This document shows positions 21,717 through 27,812 of a stretch of 64,000 nt of DNA, piece by piece. Both the position numbers and the translations under genes were made by a program. Position 1 is the stretch's first letter. Each line of letters starts with the position of its first letter. The notes under the pieces were generated by a model. The model was not told the origin of the DNA, did not search any database, and was given only the letters and a program-made list of their open reading frames with translations. Location of the stretch: positions 5,220,501 through 5,284,500 of the forward strand of contig NZ_CP067395.1 of the NCBI RefSeq assembly GCF_017355525.1, given 5' to 3'. Source of the DNA: Lysobacter enzymogenes (GTDB lineage Bacteria; Pseudomonadota; Gammaproteobacteria; Xanthomonadales; Xanthomonadaceae).

Positions 21717-23522
21717 GTGAATGCCAATTTGAAAGATCCCGCCCCCGCGACTGCCGTGCCGGGGAGCGCGGGCAGCGCGTTGCCGGCGCTCAACGAGTGG
21801 GTGGCGCAGATCGCCGCGCTGACCCGCCCCGACAAGATCCACTGGTGCGACGGCAGCGATGCGGAGTACCAGGCGCTGGTCCAGCAGATGCTCGCCGACG
21901 GCACCCTGGAGACCTTGAACCCGGACACCCATCCGGGCAGCTACCTGCACCGCTCGCATCCGGAGGATGTGGCGCGCGTGGAGCACCTGACCTTCGTCTG
22001 CACCCAGCAGCCCGAGGACGCCGGCCCGAACAACCATTGGATGGCGCCGCGCGAGGCGCACGCGAAGATGGACGCGCTGTTCGAAGGCTGCATGAAGGGA
22101 CGCACGATGTACGTGATCCCGTATTGCATGGGCCCGATCGATTCGCCGCTGGCGCGTTGCGGCGTGGAGATCACCGATTCGCCGTACGTGGTCGCCAACA
22201 TGCGCACGATGACGCGCATGGGCGCTGCGGCGCTCAAGCGCATCGAGGGCGGCGACTCGTTCGTGCGCGGTCTGCATTCGATCGGCGAACTCGATCCCGA
22301 GCGCCGTTTCATCATGCATTTCCCCGACGAACTGGCGATCAAGTCGTTCGGTTCGGGCTACGGCGGCAATGCGCTGCTCGGCAAGAAGTGCCACGCGCTG
22401 CGCATCGCTTCGCATCAGGCCCGCCATGAAGGTTGGCTGGCCGAGCACATGCTGATCGTCGGCATCGAGAACCCGCAGGGCGAAACCCATTACGTCGCCG
22501 CCGCGTTCCCGTCGGCCTGCGGCAAGACCAATCTGGCCATGCTGATTCCGCCGGAAGGCTATCGCCAGGCCGGCTGGAAGGTGTGGACGGTCGGCGACGA
22601 CATCTGCTGGATGCGTCCGGGCGCCGACGGGCGTTTGTACGCGATCAATCCCGAAGCCGGTTATTTCGGCGTCGCGCCGGGCACCTCGGCCAAGTCGAAT
22701 CCGAACGCGCTGGCCTCGATCCAGAGCAACACCATCTTCACCAACGTCGGCGTCACCGCCGATGCGCAGCCGTGGTGGGAAGGCCTGGACAACGGCCAGA
22801 CCCCGGTCACCGACTGGCGCGGCAACGCGTTCGACGCCGCCAAGGGCCCGGCCGCGCATCCCAACGCGCGCTTCACCGTGTCGGCCAAGCAGTGCCCGAG
22901 CTATTCGCCGGAAGCGGAGAACCCCGCCGGCGTGCCGATCTCGGCGATCGTGTTCGGCGGCCGCCGCGCGTCGCTGGTGCCGCTGGTGTTCGAAGCGCGC
23001 GACTGGACCCACGGCGTGCTGGTCGGCGCGGCGATGGGCTCGGAAACCACCGCCGCCGCGACCGGCGCGGTCGGGGTGATGCGCCGCGATCCGATGGCGA
23101 TGAAGCCGTTCTGCGGCTACAACTTCGCCGACTATTTCAGCCACTGGTTGTCGTTCGACCAGGACGCGGCGAAGCTGCCGAAGGTGTTCCACGTCAACTG
23201 GTTCCGCAAGGGCGACGACGGCAAGTTCCTGTGGCCGGGGTTCGGCGACAACCTGCGCGTGCTGGAGTGGATGATCGGCCGGGTCAAGGGCGAGGCCGGC
23301 GCGGCCGAGACTCCGATCGGCCATCTGCCGAAGGCGTCCGACCTAAACCTCGACGGCGTGGTGTTGAGCGATGAGGCCCACGCCAAGCTGTTCGGCTTCG
23401 ACCATGCCGGCTGGAGCGCCGAGTTCGACAGCATCGGCGAATACCTGCGCGAGTACGGCCCGCGCATGCCGCAGGCCTTGCACGACGAACAGCAGCGGAT
23501 CGCTGCGGCGCTGAAGGGCTAA
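21717..23522 (+). CDS. pckG: Phosphoenolpyruvate carboxykinase (GTP)
   Basis: 601 residues, the usual length for GTP-dependent PEPCK. It converts oxaloacetate and GTP to phosphoenolpyruvate, the entry step of gluconeogenesis, in the cytosol. Visible are the kinase P-loop with the hyper-reactive Cys (FPSACGKTNLAM), the metal/nucleotide region WTVGDDICWMRPG, the GYFGVAPGTS loop, and FGGRRASLVPLVFEA. The GTG at 21717 has a GGAGAG ribosome binding site 8 bp upstream. It probably shares a transcript with the TetR gene. Two strong hairpins follow the stop codon. Confidence 0.97.
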   Translation: MNANLKDPAPATAVPGSAGSALPALNEWVAQIAALTRPDKIHWCDGSDAEYQALVQQMLADGTLETLNPDTHPGSYLHRSHPEDVARVEHLTFVCTQQPEDAGPNNHWMAPREAHAKMDALFEGCMKGRTMYVIPYCMGPIDSPLARCGVEITDSPYVVANMRTMTRMGAAALKRIEGGDSFVRGLHSIGELDPERRFIMHFPDELAIKSFGSGYGGNALLGKKCHALRIASHQARHEGWLAEHMLIVGIENPQGETHYVAAAFPSACGKTNLAMLIPPEGYRQAGWKVWTVGDDICWMRPGADGRLYAINPEAGYFGVAPGTSAKSNPNALASIQSNTIFTNVGVTADAQPWWEGLDNGQTPVTDWRGNAFDAAKGPAAHPNARFTVSAKQCPSYSPEAENPAGVPISAIVFGGRRASLVPLVFEARDWTHGVLVGAAMGSETTAAATGAVGVMRRDPMAMKPFCGYNFADYFSHWLSFDQDAAKLPKVFHVNWFRKGDDGKFLWPGFGDNLRVLEWMIGRVKGEAGAAETPIGHLPKASDLNLDGVVLSDEAHAKLFGFDHAGWSAEFDSIGEYLREYGPRMPQALHDEQQRIAAALKG

Positions 23523-23537
23523 GGCGCTTCGGGCGGT

Positions 23538-23614
23538 CCCTGTTCCGGGTGGAACAGGGGCGGTGCTTGCGATTCGACCGCGCGGCCCGGATGCCTGGCA
23601 TCCGGGCCGCGTCG
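23538..23614 (+). terminator. Tandem hairpins after pckG
   Basis: First hairpin: CCCTGTTCC/GGAACAGGG (23538-23559). Second: a near-perfect 14-bp arm palindrome (23582-23610) followed by GTCGTTTT. The second has the form of an intrinsic terminator. Confidence 0.75.
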
Positions 23615-23656
23615 TTTTGGGGCCGAGTCCTTTCCGGCTTCGCGCCTTTGTCGGAC

Positions 23657-23739
23657 GTCATCCCCGCGAAGGCGGGGATCCAGGGCTTCACCGCAGCAGG
23701 GCTCTGAAGTCTCTGGATCCCCGCCTTCGCGGGGATGAC
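23657..23739. repeat. 83-bp palindrome-bounded element, copy 2 (family A)
   Basis: Arms 23657-23683 and 23713-23739 are reverse complements (GTCATCCCCGCGAAGGCGGG plus GATCCAG). The inner segment again starts GGCTT and ends CTCTGAAGTCT. Same orientation as copy 1. Confidence 0.9.
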
Positions 23740-23804
23740 GGTTGAAGCGTCGCCGGCTTGAGGCGAGGGCGCGGAGCGACGATCCGAAAGGCCGGCTCGG
23801 AATT

Positions 23805-23870
23805 CGCTTGAATCCCGCTCGAATCCCGCCGGAGCCCCGTCGAAGTCCCGTCAAAGTCCCGTCGAAGTCC
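23805..23870 (+). repeat. 11-bp tandem repeat (six units) upstream of the ECF sigma gene
   Basis: Six consecutive 11-bp units (CGCTTGAATCC, CGCTCGAATCC, CGCCGGAGCCC, CGTCGAAGTCC, CGTCAAAGTCC, CGTCGAAGTCC). They end about 90 bp before the sigma factor start. The rest of the 438-bp gap 23523-23961 holds the terminators and the 83-bp element described separately. Confidence 0.85.
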
Positions 23871-23961
23871 CGCCACGGGCGAGTCGGCCGGCCACCGCGC
23901 CGCCCCGTTCGCCACCCCGACCCCCTTAAACCCTGAGCCCCGACCCAGCATCGGACTCAGT

Positions 23962-24549
23962 ATGCTGACCGCCGTGAACGACACCATGCCCGACGCCGCC
24001 CCCGCGCTCGATGCCGACGCCGACCAGGCCCTGGTCGCGCAGGCCGCCGCCGGCGGCGTGGCCGCCTTCGAGGCGCTGTACCGCCGCCACGCCAGCCGCG
24101 TCCACGGCGTCATCGCGCGCCTGGTCGGCTACCACGGCGCCCGCGCCGAGGACCTGACCCAGGAAGCCTTCGTCCGCGCCTGGCAGGCGCTGCCGAATTT
24201 CCGCTTCGAATCGGCGTTCGGCACCTGGCTGCACCGGCTCGCGGTCAACACCGCATTGATGGAACTGCGCGGCCGCCGCAGCCGCCCGTTCGAGGACAGC
24301 GACGAGGAAGCGTTCGACACGATCGGCAGCGCCGATTCGGCCGGCCACGTCACCGCGCTGTCGATGGATCTGGAACGCGCCGTCGCCAGCCTGCCGCCGC
24401 GCGCCCGCGCCGTGTTGGTGCTGTACGACGTGGAAGGCTGGAAGCACGAGGAGATCGCGGCCGAACTCGGCATGGCGGTCGGCAGTTCCAAGGCGCAATT
24501 GCACCGCGCGCGCAGCCTGCTGCGCACCCGGCTCGGAGAACAGGCATGA
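23962..24549 (+). CDS. ECF-family RNA polymerase sigma factor (RpoE-like)
   Basis: 195 residues. Region 2 is seen in FEALYRRHASRVHGVIARLV and DLTQEAFVRAWQALPNFR (core binding and -10 recognition), and region 4 in LPPRARAVLVLYDVEGWKHE followed by a helix-turn-helix (IAAELGMAVGSSKAQLHRAR). It directs RNA polymerase to an unknown regulon. The stop overlaps the next gene's start by 4 bp (ATGA), typical of sigma/anti-sigma pairs. The start is uncertain: ATG 23962, GTG 23974 and ATG 23986 are all in frame, and a TATGCT box at 23961-23966 would place a leaderless start at GTG 23974. Confidence 0.92.
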   Translation: MLTAVNDTMPDAAPALDADADQALVAQAAAGGVAAFEALYRRHASRVHGVIARLVGYHGARAEDLTQEAFVRAWQALPNFRFESAFGTWLHRLAVNTALMELRGRRSRPFEDSDEEAFDTIGSADSAGHVTALSMDLERAVASLPPRARAVLVLYDVEGWKHEEIAAELGMAVGSSKAQLHRARSLLRTRLGEQA

Positions 24550-25181
24550 ACGACAACGAACGCACTCCGCTCGGCCCCGAGCGCGCCGGCGACGGCGAAC
24601 TGCCCGACGCGCTGCGCTGGCAACTGCGCGCGCTGCGCCGCGACCAGCCGCCGTCGCGCGACCTGTGGTCGGGCATCGCCGCGCGTCTGGGCGAGCAGGC
24701 GCCGGCCGGCCAGGCCGAGCCGACGGCCGCGACCGCCGAGCGCAGCGCTCCGGCCGCCGTCGCCGCGCTGCCGCGCCGCAGCGCCGCCAAGCGCGGCTGG
24801 ATGGCGCCGCTGGCCCTGGCCGCGAGCGTGGCCGCGCTGGCGATCGGGCTGAGCGCGCACTTCCGCGCGCAGGGCCCGATGGCGCCGGCCGACGGCGGCT
24901 ACGCCGCCGCGCCGGCCGCGGCCAAGCCCGGCGCCGCGCCGAGCCTGCTCCAGCGCGAGGCCCAGGGCATGACCCTGCAGTACCAGGCCGCGCTGCGCGA
25001 AGTCGAACCGGCCTCGGCCGCGTCGCTGGCGATGAAGCCGGCGTTCGACGACCTCGACCGCAACGCCGCGCTGATCCTCGACGCGCTCTCGCACAACCCC
25101 GATTCGCGGATGCTGCTGGAACAGCTGCGCCGCACCTACGCACGCCGCCTCGCGCTCGCGCAGCGCCTGGCCTACACCTGA
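24546..25181 (+). CDS. Putative anti-sigma factor (single-pass membrane protein)
   Basis: 211 residues. The N-terminal cytosolic part (LPDALRWQLRALRRDQPPSR then DLWSGIAARL) has the look of an anti-sigma helical domain, though without a zinc-binding HxxxCxxC motif. One membrane span is visible (MAPLALAASVAALAIGLSAH, about residues 82-101). The periplasmic part is helical, ending in LLEQLRRTYARRLALAQRLA. Position (4-bp overlap with the sigma gene) and topology argue that it holds the sigma factor at the membrane. No clear family name can be given. The next gene follows after 18 bp with its own ribosome binding site. Confidence 0.75.
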   Translation: MNDNERTPLGPERAGDGELPDALRWQLRALRRDQPPSRDLWSGIAARLGEQAPAGQAEPTAATAERSAPAAVAALPRRSAAKRGWMAPLALAASVAALAIGLSAHFRAQGPMAPADGGYAAAPAAAKPGAAPSLLQREAQGMTLQYQAALREVEPASAASLAMKPAFDDLDRNAALILDALSHNPDSRMLLEQLRRTYARRLALAQRLAYT

Positions 25182-25199
25182 TCCCAGGAGAACGCTCCG

Positions 25200-26138
25200 A
25201 TGATTTCCGCCGCCTTCCGCAACCGCAGCGTTCCACCCGCCGCCGCGCTGGCCCTGGCTTTGGCCGTCGCGCTGCCGGCGTTCGCCGCCACCCCCATCAA
25301 CGAAACCCGCCCGCTCGATCCGCAGGGCAGCGTCGAGATCGACAACGTCAAGGGTTCGATCCAGGTCCGGGTCTGGGACCGCCCCGAGGTCAAGATCGAA
25401 GGCTCGCTCGGCGACGGCGTCGAGAAGCTCGCGATCGAGGGCGACAAGCAGCAGATTTCGATCAAGGTGCGCTACCCCAACCGCGGCAGCGGCATCGGCT
25501 TCCTCGCCGGCGGCGACAAGAGCGAGCCGAGCGACCTGAAGGTGACCGTGCCGCTGCGCGCGCGCCTGGACATCGATGCGGTCTCGGCCAACGTCGACGT
25601 CAACGGCGTGGCCTCGCGCGAGCTCAAGATCGACAGCGTCAGCGGCGACGTGGTCGTCGCCGGCGCGCCGCGCGAAGCCGAGATCGAGAGCGTCAGCGGC
25701 GATCTCAACCTGACCCTCAACAGCCCCAAGGTGTCGGCGCAGACCGTCAGCGGCGATCTGAACCTGCGCGGCCGCCTGACCGGCGAGGTGGCGGTGGAGA
25801 CGGTGTCCGGCTCGGTCGACCTGGCCGCGCACGAGTCGAGCTTGAACAAGCTGTCCGGCGAATCGGTGTCCGGCGACCTGCGCATCGCCGCCGCGCTCAA
25901 CAACGGCGGCGAGATCGCGTTGAAGACGGTCAGCGGCGACGTGCGCCTGGGCCTGCAGCGCGATCTGTCGGCGGTGGTGCGCGGCGAGAGCTTCAGCGGC
26001 GACCTGCGCGCGCCGAACGCGCAGATCCAGCGGCCCAAGCACGGCCCGGGTTCGAGCTTCGAGCAGCGCTACGGCAGCGGCAGCGGCCGGGTGCGGATGG
26101 AGACGTTCTCCGGCGATGCGGTGTTGGATCTGAACTGA
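25200..26138 (+). CDS. DUF4097-type beta-repeat exported protein
   Basis: 312 residues with a signal peptide (ALALALAVALPAFA-A). After an N-terminal region (GSVEIDNVKGSIQVRVWDRP) come at least eight repeats of about 18-25 residues centred on VSGDL/VSGDV/FSGDL, which would stack as a right-handed beta-helix-like adhesin or sensor fold, as known for DUF4097/DUF4098 proteins. An AGGAG ribosome binding site precedes the ATG at 25200. It is the third gene of the sigma/anti-sigma operon, so it is either the main output of the sigma factor or part of its signal-sensing system. A strong GC-rich hairpin (26155-26176) follows. Confidence 0.85.
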   Translation: MISAAFRNRSVPPAAALALALAVALPAFAATPINETRPLDPQGSVEIDNVKGSIQVRVWDRPEVKIEGSLGDGVEKLAIEGDKQQISIKVRYPNRGSGIGFLAGGDKSEPSDLKVTVPLRARLDIDAVSANVDVNGVASRELKIDSVSGDVVVAGAPREAEIESVSGDLNLTLNSPKVSAQTVSGDLNLRGRLTGEVAVETVSGSVDLAAHESSLNKLSGESVSGDLRIAAALNNGGEIALKTVSGDVRLGLQRDLSAVVRGESFSGDLRAPNAQIQRPKHGPGSSFEQRYGSGSGRVRMETFSGDAVLDLN

Positions 26139-26154
26139 TCGGATCGGAGCGGCA

Positions 26155-26176
26155 ACCGCGCCGGAACCGGCGCGGT
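26155..26176 (+). terminator. GC-rich hairpin after the DUF4097 gene
   Basis: A perfect 10-bp stem ACCGCGCCGG/CCGGCGCGGT with a 2-bp loop, 17 bp after the stop codon. There is no T-run, so it may only stabilise the transcript end. Confidence 0.45.
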
Positions 26177-26261
26177 CGCTGCGGTCCCGGCTGGCCGACG
26201 CTCGCGGCGGTGCTTATGCTGGAGCCTGCGCCGGCGCCGCCGGCGGCCGCGGGGGCGGGTT

Positions 26262-27542
26262 TTGAACGGTTCGAACCAACAGATCGAGCAACTGGCGCAG
26301 TCCGCCGGACTGGCGTCGCGCGCGGGCCAGTGGCAGGAGGCCGAGCGGCTGTGGCAGCAGGTGCGCGCGCTGGCGCCGCAGCATCCGCAGGCGCTCTACA
26401 GCCTGGGCATCCACGCGCTGCAGCGCGGCGACGCCGCAGGCGCGCAGGAGCTGTTGCAGGCCGCGCACAACGCCGCGCCGCAGGATCCGATGATCCTGCT
26501 GACGATCGGCGTGGTCGAACGCGAGCGCGGCAACGCCGAAGGCGAGTGGAACGCGATCCAGGCGGCGCTGAGCCGCGATGCGTATTTCCTCGCCGGCCTG
26601 CTGGCCAAGGCTTCGTGGCTGGAGCGCCAGGGCCAGGCGCGCGCGGCCGCGCAGGCGTACCGCAACGCGCTGACCGTGGCGCCGCCGCCGCCGCACTGGC
26701 CGGACATGCTGCGCTCCCAGCTCGAGCACGCCCAGCGCAAGCTCGACGAGTACCGCGACGAGTTCAGCGCCTTCCTCGAACACCGCGTCGGCGGGCCGCG
26801 CGAGGCGCTGGCGTTCGGCGTGCGCGGACGCTGGCAGGAAGCGGCTTCGATCATGGTCGGCCGCAGCAAGCCTTATCTGTCGGATTGCAACCAACTGTGC
26901 GTGCCGCGGCTGCCGGCGATCCCGTTCTTCGACCGCGAACAGTTCGCCTGGGTGCCGGAGCTGGAAAGCCGCACTTACGACATCCTGCGCGAGATGCGCC
27001 AGGTGCTGCGCGACGAGCAGGCCGAGTTCACGCCCTACATCGAGTACCAGCCCGGCGACCCGGTCAACCAGTGGCGCGAGCTCAACCACTCGCGGCGCTG
27101 GAGCACCTACAAGCTGTGGAGCTATTCGCAGCCGGTCGACGCGCATCTGGCGCGCTGCCCGGCCACCCGCGCGGCGCTGGAGGCGGTGGAGATGGCCGAC
27201 ATCGCCGACGTCTGCCCGAACGCGATGTTCTCGGCGCTGGCGCCGCACACCCACATCCCGCCGCACCACGGCGAGACCAACGCGCGCCTGGTCGCGCACC
27301 TGCCGCTGCTGGTGCCGGAGAAGTGCACGTACCGGGTCGGCTTCGAGCGGCGCGAGTGGACGGTCGGCGAAACCCTGATCTTCGACGATTCGATCGAGCA
27401 CGAGGCGCGCAACGACAGCGACGACCTGCGCGTGGTGCTGATCTTCGACGTGTGGAATCCGCTGCTGTCGCTCGCCGAGCGGGCGATGGTCGATGCGATG
27501 ATGAAGGCGCACCGCGAATTCTTGGCCGGCGCGCAAAGCTGA
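26262..27542 (+). CDS. TPR / aspartyl-asparaginyl beta-hydroxylase family protein
   Basis: 426 residues. The N-terminal third is tetratricopeptide-like (WQEAERLWQQVRALAPQHPQ; ALYSLGIHALQRGDAAGAQE). The C-terminal half matches the aspartyl/asparaginyl beta-hydroxylase fold: ALAPHTHIPPHHGETNARLV holds the first iron-binding histidines, and FDDSIEHEARNDSDDLRVVL the distal His and the 2-oxoglutarate-binding Arg. The family uses Fe(II) and 2-oxoglutarate to hydroxylate Asp or Asn in proteins or peptides; the substrate here is unknown. The only in-frame start near the beginning of the homology is TTG at 26262. It is downstream of, and possibly read with, the sigma-factor operon. Confidence 0.88.
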   Translation: MNGSNQQIEQLAQSAGLASRAGQWQEAERLWQQVRALAPQHPQALYSLGIHALQRGDAAGAQELLQAAHNAAPQDPMILLTIGVVERERGNAEGEWNAIQAALSRDAYFLAGLLAKASWLERQGQARAAAQAYRNALTVAPPPPHWPDMLRSQLEHAQRKLDEYRDEFSAFLEHRVGGPREALAFGVRGRWQEAASIMVGRSKPYLSDCNQLCVPRLPAIPFFDREQFAWVPELESRTYDILREMRQVLRDEQAEFTPYIEYQPGDPVNQWRELNHSRRWSTYKLWSYSQPVDAHLARCPATRAALEAVEMADIADVCPNAMFSALAPHTHIPPHHGETNARLVAHLPLLVPEKCTYRVGFERREWTVGETLIFDDSIEHEARNDSDDLRVVLIFDVWNPLLSLAERAMVDAMMKAHREFLAGAQS

Positions 27543-27620
27543 GACGGGCGCGTTCTCTTGCGGGAGCGGCTTCGGCCGCGACGCCGCGGCATCTGCAGCT
27601 CATAGCGTAGTCGCAAGACC

Positions 27621-27703
27621 GTCATCCCCGCGAAGGCGGGGATCCAGAGACTTCAGCGCCCTGCCTCGGTAAAGCCCTGGATCCTCGCCTTCGCGGGGAT
27701 GAC
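27621..27703. repeat. 83-bp palindrome-bounded element, copy 3 (family A, inverted)
   Basis: Arms 27621-27647 and 27677-27703. The inner segment is the reverse complement of that in copies 1 and 2 (AGACTTCAGCGCC at the left, TAAAGCC at the right). It lies in the 270-bp gap between two convergent genes. Confidence 0.9.
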
Positions 27704-27754
27704 GGCTCGTGGAAGGCGCGGCGACCCCTGGCCGAATCCGCAAATCCGAATCCC

Positions 27755-27786
27755 AAAAAAAAGGAGGCGGGCCGAAGCCCGCCTCC
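27755..27786 (-). terminator. Intrinsic terminator of TonB-dependent receptor 1
   Basis: On the minus strand the stem GGAGGCGGGC/GCCCGCCTCC with a 4-bp loop is followed by eight T residues (A-run at 27755-27762 on +). Confidence 0.92.
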
Positions 27787-27812
27787 AACGACTCGGATTG
27801 CCGTGTTTCTTA

